Shown: positions 43,901-56,746 of the stretch, one piece after another
Numbering within the stretch: the stretch's first letter is position 1
How the letters are laid out: each line of letters opens with the position of its first letter
Assembly: GCF_001039355.2 (NCBI RefSeq)
Contig: NW_019775386.1
Coordinates: 4,510-68,509 of the forward strand
From: Lingula anatina
Taxonomy: Eukaryota > Brachiopoda > Lingulata > Lingulida > Lingulidae
DNA length: 64,000 nucleotides
Direction of reading: 5' to 3'
Translations under genes and position numbers: made by a program
Notes under the pieces: model-generated
The model's input: only the letters and a program-made list of their open reading frames with translations
What the model was told of the DNA's origin: nothing
The model's database searches: none

Positions 43901-46900
43901 TTTTTTTTTTAACGTGAGACGTTAATAAAATTTTTATTATTATGTATACGTATTACTGATTTGTACAAACGGGGCTCATATTATCAAGATCAACAGAGAC
44001 ATACGAAGAAGAAAGTACATCGGCTCTTGTTGAACGCGTTATCGGCGAATCTGAACTCAATGACAAGAGAATTGGAAAATTCAATGGGCATATTTTTACA
44101 AAAAATGCAGAAAAGCCTTTCTGTAAGCTACACGTACATAATACATGTATGGTAAAGACAAAATGGATAATAAACATAATCCAACAACGTATTTGTAAAG
44201 TTATACAAACATGCTTAGTATTAAAGTAGGCCTACGTATATTTAACTGTCTTAGATAGTTGAAAAGTATGAAATGTGTGGGAAACACTTTATTTGAATGT
44301 TTTAATTGTCTGTGATTGAAAACGATGAAAAAACGCATAAAAACGTTTAAAAATCAAATAATTTGGGCTCTTGCTATAATTTTGTTTTTGTTTCAGATTG
44401 ACAAAATGTTCATACTTGTCAGACCGAAAGGCTGACATTTTTTACCTGTCGTAAATATTGTACTTATACTAGAGTAAGACACGGTAAACTTTAATTATCG
44501 TCTGGGAAAGAGTCGAGAATTCCTGTCTCACCTATTTAACACTTAAAAGGTTTTAATTACAGAGGAAAGGTCGTAGTTGTGGCCGCCCGCCTTACCGAAC
44601 AAGTAACACCTGATGCCTTATCAGGTACCAAACGATTTAATCAGTTCACCGACGAACGATCTGCGTGTCAGTTTTACCTGTATACACCAGGGGCGGATTT
44701 AGGCCATCTTCTGGGTCTTCCGGAAGACGGTCAGATTTTAAAGTTTACATTGACGGGTATCTAATATTTTCTGTCGGAAGACGGTCAAAAATGGAGGATG
44801 GATCAACAAAGATAATTTGGAAGGCTGTCAGAAAATATCTCTGAATCCGCCCCTGTACACAGTAGTTACATGTACGAGTCAAACAATGCAGGAAATCTTT
44901 TCATTTTATCACTTTAAAAATCTCTTAAGATATCCTTCAAACAAGACATAAAAATCGTAATGAATTGACACTGCCGGTACATGAGGTGATATCGCCACAG
45001 CTTGCATACAACATGTACAAAATTGTGAAGACGTAGGCCTGCGCACCTGTCCACACTCTTGAAAGCTGTGTACGAGTCTACTGGCTATTTTGATTTTATA
45101 TATAAAAAAATAACGAGTCTCTTTCGCATATCTTTATTATCGGAAGCATTTAAAAGAACTCCGTAGCTTTAGTTCATCATCACTATTGAAAGTGCAGCCA
45201 AGGCTCGGACGCTTAGGTGAAGTTTAGTTGTAAAGCGCATCGTATTTAAACTGAGAAAGAAAATATTTATTGCTTGATTCTCCGTCCAAATAGCTGTTTC
45301 TTGCCTTCAGTTTACGCATTTCTGTGCTTCAGCCACCTTTTTAGTTTGACAGAAAGCAATGCACGCTTCATACGACCTTTTTATATGCGCACCTTGTACA
45401 TCATCTACACCTAGCATTGCAGCAGAGGACCACCATGACCCCTGTGGCGCGCGGTTCCTGTCATGCGCACTTCGTATTTCCGCAAAAGATGAAAAAGGTT
45501 AATAAAAGAGGTTTAGACAGCTCCTTTCTTTAAATTTTTGGTCAGAAATTCAAGCTACTTATGTGACCTACTTTTCTGCCCCAATGTATATACCGGATAG
45601 TAAGCTAGAAGGAAAATCCATTCAAATGTCGTTTTTCGGGTAATATTAAACAATGACTTTTGGTAATTCTCTCATTTATTTTGTTTGAAACTTTATGCTG
45701 ACATTTAGCTGCTTTTTGTGGCAAAAAATAACCTTATATACATCTTTAATAGGCATATTTTTAAATAAGCACATGTTACTGCAAGGAAGGACACAATGCG
45801 TTCCAGCAGGCTAATTCACGCCTTACAAGGGGAAGTGTCAAGTTTACAAGGGGAAATGTGTAAGTGCCAGATTCCCTGTTTTATATAAACAAGGTGTAAG
45901 TACAGATTCCTTGTTTTAGCTGTAACAGTTGTGAGTAGTTTTCATTACTTGTGTGAGTAGCGCGCCTATTTGAATGCTACTGGGTCATAACGCTACAAGA
46001 ATCCGTACAAGAAGGGTCTCTCCTGCAGCTAACCGTATTTCCCAACGTAGTATAGTGTATTGTAACAGTTCAAAGGGAGAAATCATAATGTAAGTGTTTA
46101 TACTATCAAGTGTGTATTTATAAGTTTTCTGTATAAATTATAAAGGTGAAAAAATAGGTATATAAGATAGAGCACCTGGTAGGGTGTGGTAATTAATATG
46201 AAGTACGATAAATGATAATATGAGAACGCATTGGTTTAATTATCAACTGCAAAACCCTTCCTGTAATTCAGTATATAACGTTTTAATTATGATTATTGCA
46301 TTATAAGGTAAACTTCATATCATTTCTGTTTACTGTATAGATATAGCAAATTTCAAGTCTCGCTATATATAACCGAATTAATGTAATGTAATGTTTTATA
46401 TATCTAGTAAATTATACTTAGGCCTATGTATTTGATGCATAAGTATTTATATAGTTTCCTTTATTTATTTATTTATTTATTCATTTTATTTATTTATTGT
46501 TTTGTTTTTTTTTTAGATTATGTACCTTGCTTGCTTGCTTGCTTGCTGTCATGCTGATATGCTGACCTGCTGACTAGTCCATTTAATGTACCGACATAAG
46601 CGATGTGAATGGTTACTGAACTGAACGTTTAAAAATAAAGCATGAGTAACATAAACTCTCCAATGTCTTAACGATTTCACAAAATGTTAAGCCAAATTCT
46701 TGAGCCTTGTTATAAACTTGTTATGGTACCGGTGAAACTAACCACATAGCTAAAAGTGCGACACTTCTAAGCATGTTAAACATTTTCTTCTGTGAGAAGC
46801 TTGAAAAGCTAAACGTGCTGTTCAGCAGCTCCACGCGTTCAGAAGTTCCACACTTGTAGCAGCTCAATATGTTTACAGTTCCACGCGCTTAGCAGGGGAA

Positions 46901-49888
46901 GTGCTTAGCCAGTGTCCTTAGCCTTATGATAAACTATTGTATTATAGAGTCATATGCCGATGAAGTTAGACTCGTGGCCTAACGAGTAACACTGTCGAAC
47001 GAGTCTAGCATTTTCTTCTATGACAAGCCTTAAATGCTATGCGTGTTTAGCTTTTACACATATTTCTTATGTGTTTAAATGCTAACGCTGTTTTTTTTTT
47101 ACAGTGTACCAGTAGTAGTGGGTCTCTAAGTAAGGCGATCTCCCCTGATGTTAATTTGTCGGCCTCAGCTACATCGAAAATCCATGGAGTTGTAGTGTAA
47201 TGAACCTTTTACACATACATATGGGATAAATGTCATAAACTTATATAATTTTGAACGTGTAATTCAAGCGTGAGGTCGAAATAGGACATTGGGTTTGAGA
47301 TTAACTTAGTGGATAACGCGATCCGAATATTCCACGGTTCGTGTCAGATTTACGTAAGGTCGCTCAAAGAAAACCTAGGTCCACATAATGACTAATTAAA
47401 CGATTTATTCGTTGACGCTCGGTAGCTACATATTCTAAGTGAAGTTTGCAACTCCCAACTACGTCTGTGCCCGTACTCCGTCGTTTCCAAACTCCTTCAC
47501 TGCTTCCTTCTCGCCGTCTCTACATTCCCCCCTCTCGTTCAGTTCTCATCACTTAAATATCATTTTGTTATCTTTACATGGATCTAGTGCTGCACTAGTG
47601 TAAGATGTACGCCAAACTTAATAACCTTTAATTGTATAGTTAATTTCTTTACCTCGGCGTTATACAAAGAGGCCGCCACATTACTCGAAAGCTATTGCAC
47701 CATAACGCGTTACATCATATGACTTCATACGATCTTAGTGTTGGACTTGACAGGAGGTAGAAGAGTGACTCCATTTATTTGTTTTGACTCCCTATCTCAG
47801 CGATAGTGAGACCTGACATAGTTTCCCTTCACCTAAGTACATACGACCAAGATAATCATGCTCTATTCCCCGATGATGAAGCAAATAACATATTATCTTT
47901 GGTCAACACTATGATTCAGGAAAAATCTCCAATGGATTACCCAGTAGAACCCTAGGGCAAGTATTCTTTACAATAACTGTATAGTCAAGGTTCAATGAAG
48001 CGATATATGGGCTGTTGGATGTGTCCCGACCAGGCTTCCAGATTGATACACGCATTTTGGCCGATAGGACGTCGTACACGGTATAGTGGCACACGAATTA
48101 TACAAATATTTTGCTTTTATATAATTTGTATAGGTTTTAATTTTAGTCCTAGGTAGAGAGAACGCAAATTTATATTAAATGTCTTTTGTTAGTTATTCCA
48201 AAATCAATGTACCGTCAGATCCTGTTTGACTTGTGTTCCCCCGGATAACATTTATTTCGCAAACACCGCCAGTTAAAATAAAATGTATACCCTGTTTAAC
48301 AGACCTAGGTAGAATGACAGTCCAAGAGTACACAAATGATGTAATCACAGTCACAAACCGTTTGCAGTTGCAAGTCAATGTTGTTTTGCACGTATGACGG
48401 ACGCCATGCTTCGACATAACCCCTATTCAAACCACCGGGTGGGGTCCTTTACGAGCTCAGGTGCACATTTGTAGGCTTAATATTTTATTCGTTATTCGTC
48501 ACTAAATTTCAGTGATAACATATGATTCTGTCGCAATTTGATCAACTTTTAGGAGATAGGTTTAACATTTTTATAAAAACAAAACACTTTCCGTTATTTA
48601 GCCATGTTGTGACTGGTATTTTATATTAAATACTAAATTTCACTCAAATTATTTATTAGATCAAAACATGACCAGTATTTTCTTATATATCATATATCTA
48701 TTACTCTCCAGTTGAGTTCCCGCCCCGCCTCCTCTCTATTTCTGTCTCTACCTCTTTCAATGTCCACTGACCTTAGCTCCGTTTACGTTACATGCCGCTG
48801 TATTACAAGATTACGTTACGCGCCCATTACAAGAACATGTCCATCTACACTACAGTACAACGTTTTTCTTTTCTCACCTCCTGACTTCTAATGACCAGCA
48901 TTACAATACTTTGGAAATAGCTATGGAATGAATATCATTGGGAATGACATTGGAAAGGTCTAGAAAGAAAGTTGAAATCTAAACACGAAAAGGCTTGACA
49001 CATGGATTTAAGAAAAACAATCGGCGCATGTTTTGTCACTTCAGCCCAAATGTTGTGACGCGACTTTTGTAGCCCGCTCTCTCCCGTTTTTAATGAAAAA
49101 AATACATTGGGCATGCCATTAATAATTAACGCAATGATCAACAGAAAATAGAGATTTTGTTAAATTTTTCCCACCTGTGTGATCGTTCTTCTCGATATTC
49201 CCCAAGAGCTGCAAATAAATAAATTAAATTCAATGAATCAAAAGTAAAATGCTATATCTCAACTGAACTTAATGTGTTTGTTTGTGAAAGTAACATGCGT
49301 CATCAATGTATGTGATACATCACTTCCTCTTTCTTCGTAACAGAAATAGCATGGGGGAGATAAGGGGTTCTGATAAATACGTCCTCTATAATCCTGAATG
49401 AGAATAAAATCAATATAAAATCAGTTAGTACTATGCATTACCTAACGCGAATTTAGCAAGGAGCATTCATGCTATTACTAAACCTGTTCATGTACAGGTG
49501 CCTTTATTAATATAACACTTACTTCCCCGGTAGACGCTTTGTCGCCGTCATGTCGATGAAGGTGAATCACAGCCCCCATCACCACTATGGCTATCATCTG
49601 TAAACAACACATTATGAAGATAGCCATGAGGTAAAAACGCAGCCGCTTAAGTTTCCCATAAAAACGAGATGTATGTTGCTCTTCGTGACTATTATCATCC
49701 TCACTGAAGTCGTCAAAGGAGGCCGGGCCTACAGTTGTGATGTTAGAAGGTCTGATGGAGGCATACAGACCGTCAGTGGTCGTGGACTGGTCCGAGTACA
49801 GTGAAGAAGGTATTGGTATCATTGGTGGCTCGTCATATTCATGTACAGGGCGATGCTGGAAGTGACGACCATGGAAATTCATTATCAT
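40540..49888 (-). CDS. TNF-superfamily ligand, complete five-exon gene
   Basis: Exons (minus): 49888-49523, 49208-49175, 41906-41808, 41546-41445 and 40910-40540. All have AG/GT borders, phases 0, 1, 1, 1, and total 972 nt (323 codons plus stop). The protein is type II: cytoplasmic residues 1-84 (acidic, Ser/Thr-rich), membrane helix about 85-110, a stalk with a short coiled coil (135-166), and a C-terminal TNF homology domain (about 186-320). Diagnostic: LAHLIG, the usual first strand; HFLVYSQLCLRG; GIMHLRENDSIRVDLS; and FNSFGLYML, the usual last strand. Cys242 and Cys281 could form the disulfide typical of the family. Sequons at N138, N153, N171, N221. No clear furin site. It should trimerise and signal to TNF receptors in apoptosis or immunity. 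The receptor type cannot be told. Confidence 0.9.
41445..41546 (-). CDS. TNF ligand exon 4
   Basis: 102 nt, phase 1 to 1, cag acceptor and gtaagt donor. Encodes the end of the stalk and the first TNF strand (PLTLAHLIGWK). Confidence 0.85.
41808..41906 (-). CDS. TNF ligand exon 3
   Basis: 99 nt, phase 1 to 1, acceptor cttttaag, donor gtaaat. Encodes the stalk with a coiled-coil-like ERRMNNITQKLDSLESMF. Confidence 0.8.
44688..44855. mobile_element. hAT-type MITE, complete
   Basis: 168 bp with ends CAGGGGCGGATT (44688-44699) and AATCCGCCCCTG (44844-44855). Same family as 23543-23679. The flanks share TACAC, but an 8-bp target duplication is not clean. Confidence 0.85.
47303..47345 (+). other. 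possible tRNA-like promoter boxes
   Basis: TTAGTGGATAACGCG resembles an A box and GGTTCGTGTC, about 16 bp later, a B box. The spacing is too short for a tRNA, so this is at most a degenerate SINE head. Confidence 0.2.
49175..49208 (-). CDS. TNF ligand exon 2 (microexon)
   Basis: 34 nt, phase 0 in and phase 1 out, acceptor tatttgcag, donor gtggga. Encodes LLGNIEKNDHT in the stalk just outside the membrane. Confidence 0.7.
49523..49888 (-). CDS. TNF ligand exon 1, cytoplasmic tail and membrane anchor
   Basis: ATG at 49888, 122 codons ending at gtaagt, phase 0. A second ATG two codons later is also possible. Tail contains EYDEPPMIPIP and SFDDFSEDDNSHEEQ. Helix FYLMAIFIMCCLQMIAIVVM follows a basic flank (KLKRLR), giving inside-N topology. 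Confidence 0.85.
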
Positions 49889-50491
49889 TAGGAATGGATC
49901 AGCCTAGTTTTGATCAAATGACGCTTGCAGTTCTTTTACGGAGTCACTGGAACAAATCTGTTTGGATTTTCCCAGGGCACTTTACTTATCATTATTTTCA
50001 CAAGGTCACCAAGGCTGGGAAATTTTATCGGGCTTAAAAAAACTCTAAGACCTGAACCCCAATCACCCTGTGCGGTTATATAGTTCCGATCAAAAACATT
50101 TATTATTTTATTATATTATTTTACACGCCATCTACTAACGACTTTGATACAACAAAACAAGCCTGTTCTTATCCGCCGATAATACGATATAGGAAGTCCG
50201 AACAGCCTTATTCACCACTGACCTTCATTTATAGACTATTCGTGCACCGAGGTTTTTTAGTCCAAAGATAGCTTTGTCTTTTGAGAATATTTTAAATATA
50301 GGTGATTACAGTTATGAAAAGCTATAACTAGAAATTGAATTGATAAGTTTCGCTGTAAAATGGCTGTTTGCAGTTGCTGTTTGCAGAGCTACACATAATC
50401 AATTTTTTTTTTTTTTTTACTTTAGAAACAAAGTCATCAATACCTGAAAAAATCTCACCGCTTAGATTAACTCTCTGGGGCGTGCTGTCAA
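49889..50491. other. 5' flank of the TNF ligand gene
   Basis: 600 bp separating the ATG from the left end of the 12.6-kb transposon. No TATA box I trust. Confidence 0.4.
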
Positions 50492-50513
50492 ATATTCACC
50501 TTTCCGAGATGAG
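50492..50513 (+). repeat. left terminal inverted repeat
   Basis: Pairs with 63078-63099, one mismatch in 22. Confidence 0.85.
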
Positions 50514-50684
50514 TGATTGACAGCATTGTTTTAACCAATAGAACCGTATAATTAATGCCACGTGATACGCATGTGTAAACAGCCGCCATCTTACCGGACA
50601 AATAATCATCTGTCCGGTGTATCAGATTACGCTGAAGATTTTTGCATTTTTGTCACTTAAGAATATGTTTCTCCGACAAAGTCA

Positions 50685-50880
50685 TGCCAGTAAAACACTG
50701 TTGTTATGGGTGTTGCAAATCTGATTCTCGTTATCCGGAACGAATGGAAGGGGTGTATTTTATTGCTTCTCCGAAGCCAAAAACACAGCTGGAGAAGTGT
50801 CTAACCTGGATTCGTGCATGCGGTCGTCCACACACCCAATTCAGCGTTAAGAATGTAACAAAAAACACACATATACAGTA
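50685..50880 (+). pseudogene. THAP exon of the transposase
   Basis: ATG at 50685. Reads MPVKHCCYGCCKSDSRYP (zinc ligands C..C), VYFIASPKP, LTWIRACGRPHTQF, then THIQ and two stops. The last ligands (HFKNSSGP) are in the next exon at about 55881, so the finger is split by a 5-kb intron. No junction gives a perfect frame, so the donor area is probably mutated. Confidence 0.7.
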
Positions 50881-52204
50881 GTAGTAAAAATTAAGTTTCC
50901 GTTGTACGACGTTTTAAAAACGTCAGAATGTTTTAATCCCTATCCTGTGAATAGAAGGGGGCGGACAAACAATGGAAAGCAGTCTAATCCCTTTAAAATT
51001 TGAACGCAAAAACACAATAGTTTAGACGTAATAACACACAATACCTTAGACGACTGAACCCCACGACGCCTGTTTCTGTGGTCCAGCGCGAGCGCGACAA
51101 TCCGCTGTGTCTAGGTGTAATTAACAGCAGGATACATCAGCCAGAAGGTGCCCATTGTTTGTTGCGGCGATAGGATTATAGCTTTAAGATGCTAGAACCC
51201 ATGCTAACGCGTGCCACTCCCGTGGCCACCTATCCTTATGTTCACTAGCTTGGCAGGCGCAGCTGATCATGTTTTAAGTGTTGCAAGAAAACTGCTAGTT
51301 TAATTTAGTATCAGTTATTTAATTCAATATGAAGTGTTCTGTGGTCAAAAATTGAATTTGTTAAACATGCATCAGCATCGTACATCAGCATGATCAACAA
51401 ATCACACCGTCTCAAAAAGTTAAAAGATGCTCCGTACACAAATTTCCATCATCGCGACCTGTGTAAAAATAGAATATTGTTTAGAAATAACGAAGAAAGA
51501 GACAAGCTGACGTGTTGCCTCAACTTCTTCATTAAGTCACATTTTATATAAAATAATAGAGCGAATACGTAACAGGATAAATAATAGAAATTCTTAAATA
51601 AATAAATAAATAAATGAAGAAATTATTTAAAGAATTAAGTAAATTATTAGATGACATTAAAAATCAAATAAAAAATAGATAAAAGTTATGTAATTATGTC
51701 GCTGTTCAGTAACCATATAAAGGAAAGTTTAAAAGGAAAGTTAGATTTTGCTTGTATAAAACACACTTTTTAATTTGATAAAAATCGACTGCGCATGGAG
51801 CATAATGATATTAGGCTTTCGATGATGATCGTGCATGAAACGTCAAGTCATCTTCTTTTTTTATAATAGTGCTGGGCACCCAGGTCTTGAATCTTTTACT
51901 CGACGTGCATCTCCTACTATTGTATAGGCATGATTTCAGGTTGTTCGGGAGCGATGACGATTGCGTTCAAAATGGGTTGTTTGCAGCATAAGGCCCTTAT
52001 GCTTTGTGATATATGTGAATAAACCTAGCTCACTCATTATCTATTACCAAAGTACGTAAAGCAGGGCCTTAGGTTTAACAGTCTAAGATTTATTCAATAT
52101 AGGCAGTTAACTTGGACCAGTCTTGTTTCATTAACTTTGCGAATGAAACAGTCTCCGTCGTCAACGTAAATTTCCAATATGATTTTACATCACTTAGCTG
52201 ATTT

Positions 52205-52855
52205 AACAATGTTATTGTTTAGGTTTGGTTTATATTTGTTTGAGAAAAGATAATGATCGCGTTTAACAATAGATTGCGGGCTATAGTAAACCCCCTCCTC
52301 TTTGAGCGATGTCTAATACCGTTAAATCCAGCGTACTTTCATAAACATGTAGTGTGACCACACTGTCATACATCCCCCTTGTTGCACGTTGCAAGCGATT
52401 TGTCTCATAACTATGACAAGGCGTTCTTTTTTCTCGTTGTTGTTTAAAAACTGATCAACTTGTCAAGGCTAATTGCTTAGCTCTTTGCGCGTCATATGTA
52501 AGCGCTAAGATATGAATATGTTATAGTTGTTTGTGCCGGGTACCGCACTTATGCCTTCTTTCTAGAGCGATCTAGAACAAGCCGCCAGTTTACCCTGTTT
52601 GTAACTGTAGCAAAATATGTTCGACATGCAGTTTCTGCACAACAGCCGGAGACACAGTTTATTGTTTAGGCATGGTTTAAGCTTGTTCGAGAGATAATAA
52701 CAGCCGCGTTTAACAATAGATAGTATGACCCCCTACTATTTAACTGATGTCTTACACTGTTAATATTGACCGTACTTTCATATATTATGTAATACACTGT
52801 CAGACTTTTCCCTGTTGCACGTTGGCGTTGGATTGTACTTGTGCCTCTGCCAATG
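52205..52855. repeat. diverged tandem duplication, about 440-bp spacing
   Basis: Two blocks sharing ttgtttagg, cgcgtttaacaatagat, cccctcct/cccctact, gatgtct, cgtactttcat and gttgcacgtt in the same order. Confidence 0.65.
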
Positions 52856-54650
52856 CACCTCATTTAGTTTAAATTGTATTTACCGCATAAACCTTTGTGG
52901 TTTATGGTTATTAGTTAAAGTAGTAGGAATAGGCTGCCTGGGCAAAAAGCTTCTAGTCAACTCGCTTAGACCTAGGGTGTGATGCTGCTATCATCCGAGG
53001 AAACACCTACACTGAATCATCTACCTGAAGTCCCCCTGGCTGAAACAAAAAAATGCCCCTTGAACCTGTCCATTTTTTAAAGCGTCAAATCATTTCTGAT
53101 ATCATTGAGCGTCTTTAAACCAAAATATTTCATGTAACAAAAACAGAAGCGTGTGGTGATTATTTATTAAAGCATAGGTTTATTCATCATGATCTATTTT
53201 GTAAACAATACTTGCCTATATTTTACTTGGATTGATCATCGTCACTGTTGGCTACTCGCCTATAATGCATGCTGAACGACAGGCAACTGATAAAGATTAT
53301 CTGTGTAAATGACCACGTTAAGTTAAAATAGAACGATATCGGTGATTTAATCCATCCAACATACTTATATTTATTCTTTTAAAACCAGTGTCAGGTTTTA
53401 ATCTGATAAAACACCAAGTCAAAGCAAGTCTTGCAGACTGATTTTGTTTAAATTGTCGTAAAATAAGTAAAGCTAAGTAAAGCCTGTTTCTAGTTCATTC
53501 AAGCTATAAAACTGCATGAAGGATAACAAGTCTCTGTAGCCAATTAACTTTCACATTGCCCTGTGCTTTAGAGTCCCGTGTAATACAATAAAATCAGTAT
53601 GGCCAGAGAGAAATATAAATATGAGGACGTGTATGAAAGATGTTTCAAATAATAAAAATCAAGAATTTAAACATATTTTTCAGATTAACCTCCACTATTA
53701 TCGATCTAAACGCCTTGTCTGATGTTTACATGTAGGCGAGGGAGGTATACTCCAATATTAATTGCAAATAATATCAACAGCGACTCAAAATCGTTGCCTG
53801 TCTTTCACACCTTTATACAAACCCATGAAGGGTTAATAAAAGGATTCGCGTCGCGACATCTATCTCTTTTCTTCGAACAAGCAAAGGGCTGATCCGAAGT
53901 TTCAAAACTAATTTCTCTTTGACTGTACAGGGGTAGGCCTATATTGTAATTACTCCACTTGGTCGCCTCCATTGTCTTGTAAAATGGACAAAGAATGTGT
54001 TTTCACACGTGAGTTTACATATCAAGGTTATAATCAGTTTGAATAGGTTGTCTTGCCTCACATAAAAAGGGAGTTGTTCTTCACACTGGTTGTTGCATAA
54101 CTTATACTAACCTACTTTGTACAAATATGGTTTTAATAAATCGCCAAAATGATGACACTAGTGAACATTGTGTATCAAACGTTTTGATACAATTAAATAA
54201 ATGTGCAAGAAGGATTACAGAATGAGTTACTATTTACCTCTGGCGCTAACTTCGAACTGCTACATAAATAAACAAATGTTGCAGATCGTAACAAAAATAC
54301 TTGATTGTAGTGTTTTTATGACATATGATTTAAACCCCCACGCGCCCCCCCCCCCCAAAAAAAATGCTCCTTTGATTTCGAAATAAATTTGTTTTTAAGG
54401 CAAAGAAGTCCAATACTTCTTTCACGACTCAGTCATTGTACAGCAAGTTGTAATCGATATTTAAAAAAGTTAATTTTTGCACTCCGCCTTTCAGTATTTA
54501 TTGTGGTGCTTTAATAGGGACACTGACTGTTGAGGTTACAATTACAATTATCTCCAGAGGTTACTGGATTATGTCTAAGGTATAGATAAAGTACGAGGCG
54601 CCTAGCTTTACGCAAAATAGAGCAGATAATTGGCGAGGCGAAGCCGATGT

Positions 54651-55562
54651 TTGATATACACTGTACTGTAGCTACTATATGCCGTTCCTCAAGTTGGGTC
54701 TGCTGGGGGGAGGGGGGCATTTAAATGATAAACTAAGAAGTCCACCTATAAAGCAGCAGTGGTTTACATGATCGCTATCTCTGATCCCTTTTCTTTGACA
54801 GCATCATATAAAATGTTAAGGGATAAAGTGAGACATATCCCCCGGCGTTGTTGTGTCTTCAGCATTTCCTCATTCTTGCTTACTACAGTTATTCTCGGCA
54901 ATTAATGAAACCGCGAAAGCAATTAAGTGATGGCACATTGAATATATTACTAGGCGCATTTCACTGAGTGTTAACAAGATCTAGCAAAACGTTTTATCGC
55001 CACGCGATCAAGTCTGATAAATCAGGGGATATTTTTGTGAATCGGGGAATCAGGAGATATGTCCCTAGATGGGGAGATTTTCGAGAAGGCCGGTAGTGTT
55101 GTAAGGTCTGAGGAATTAAGTCAGTAAAATGTAAAGGCTAGCATAGATTATCATACAATGTAATGGTATCATGCGTGCCTTAGATCTTCAGTGTATTCAA
55201 TAACTAGAGACGCAAAAACGGCAAAATGTAAGCAAGGAGGCGTGTGTTTGTTTATGGGGGAGGGGGGGCAGTTAGTGGTATTTGTTTGTGTAGTTGGCGA
55301 TATACATAATACGCTGCCCGCGCGAAGCTGTTGAACAAAAGAATAGTTTTCTATGGAAGACCTTTTGTTTACATAAGTACTCCAAGGGGGCGTGCCTACC
55401 CAGGCGACAAGGGGATTAGGCTAGTCACTATATTCCGTCAAAATCGTTTAGCGACCCTATCATTATCACACTCCCTCTATTGTATTTTCTGACGTTATAA
55501 TTGTATCTAATCTTCTTATGGTAGATGGAAAAAATGCACACATATATAATCTTTTGACTGTA
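54651..55562 (+). repeat. large direct repeat, copy A
   Basis: About 910 bp starting ctgtactgtagctactat and ending aatcttttgactg. Very similar to 59980-61436. Its first 70 bp also occur inverted at 27847-27917. Confidence 0.9.
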
Positions 55563-55880
55563 TGTTCAAAGGTGAGTTAAGCTATTATTTATGCAGTGCA
55601 AGTATAAACGTATTCAGTTTATTACAAAAACAATTTATTTACAGTAAACGGTATACAAAACGTGACGATGGCGCCGAATATTAATATAGCGACAGACTTT
55701 GTAAGTTTGTATTGCAGGACAGGGAATGTGACAGTCACGCATCGTAAAATTGTGTATTTTCCCTGGTTACTGAGGATTTTTTCTTGTTAAACCACCAGTG
55801 TTATGAAAATATGTTCGATGTTTATGTCTTTAAACCATAAACCCTTATAATAAAAACTAAACATTTTTTCATTCAAGTAG

Positions 55881-55996
55881 CATTTCAAAAATTCCAGTGG
55901 CCCAACATCAGATTATCCTGATCCTATTCCCCTTGACAGCAGTGTCTTCAGAAAAGCAAGGAAAGCAAAGAAAAGACTATTGCAGGAGGTTGAAAG
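55881..55996 (+). pseudogene. transposase exon 2 (end of THAP finger)
   Basis: Reads HFKNSSGPTSDYPDPIPL and SVFRKARKAKKRLLQEVE before gtaata at 55997, phase 2. HF is the conserved His-Phe at the end of a THAP domain. Exon start is approximate because tag and aag acceptors overlap. Confidence 0.6.
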
Positions 55997-56663
55997 GTAA
56001 TATTATTATATTACACATCAAAACATCTGAGAACATGTAAATTAAGCATAATTTTCAATTACTCATTTCTTGATAAAAAGTTGATCAGGAATTATGTACA
56101 CAACAGAACATGCTTTGTTCAAACTAATACCCCTGTCACACTTATTCGGAATCAGCAGGAATCAAGCAGAACCAACTTGAATGAATAAAATTTTAATTTC
56201 GTGCACCATTCGGGAGGGAATTTCAAATTTACCTTAATTCTTACGGCTTTGAAAGAATGCCGCTAGAATGCTCAGAATGAACATCAAATGATTCTTGCAC
56301 ATTCCAGATATAGGCCCGAGACGGAAATAGCAAGAATGCCGTCTGAAATACAATTATTTGTACGTTCCTGGATATTAGAATAGCTGACCCTAATGTTTTG
56401 CTCATGCTCAAAACTTTTGAAATGCATTCAGTGGGAAATTTATTTGGTTCTGGTGTACAAGTGATCACAAAATTTATGGATAACGTTCCATGACATAAAT
56501 AAAGTTTTAAAAAATTGGACTTGTGGCCCCCATTCAATAATTTCATTTATTTGTGAACAACATTCTTTATTTAATGTCCCCATTATGCCCATTTCAGCTG
56601 TATACATAACAAAAAATTTATAGATTATAATTTTTTTAGTTTAAATTATTTTTGTTCTTGCAG

Positions 56664-56740
56664 TGATGAGGATAATTCACATGCATCTGAATCAACTGTT
56701 GAAACAGAAACTGGTACAGGCACTCAGACAGAAGAACAGT
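56664..56740 (+). CDS. transposase exon 3 (acidic linker)
   Basis: Between ttcttgcag and gtaagt, phases 2 and 1, fitting both neighbours. Reads DEDNSHASESTVETETGTGT, a linker like DTCEEEEEIQG of the other element. Confidence 0.6.
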
Positions 56741-56746
56741 GTAAGT

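Larger units (their letters stand above)
41907..49174 (-). other. TNF ligand intron 2 (7.3 kb)
   Basis: Holds a hAT-type MITE (44688-44855), (CTTG)n at about 46526-46547, (TTTA)n near 46460-46500, a CA tract near 42903 and a possible tRNA-like fragment at 47303-47345. No further exon seen. Confidence 0.6.
50881..55880 (+). other. transposase intron 1 (5 kb)
   Basis: Contains a diverged tandem duplication: about 52205-52420 and 52661-52855 share cgtttaacaatagat, gatgtct and gttgcacgtt. It also holds direct-repeat copy A (54651-55562). No coding sequence recognised. Confidence 0.55.

Noticed and set aside
46526-46547. CRISPR-like repeats at (CTTG)n and other tandem tracts
   Set aside because: Simple microsatellites without spacers, in a eukaryotic genome.
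49801-50037. 78-codon plus-strand ORF
   Set aside because: Antisense to exon 1 of the TNF ligand; no family resemblance.
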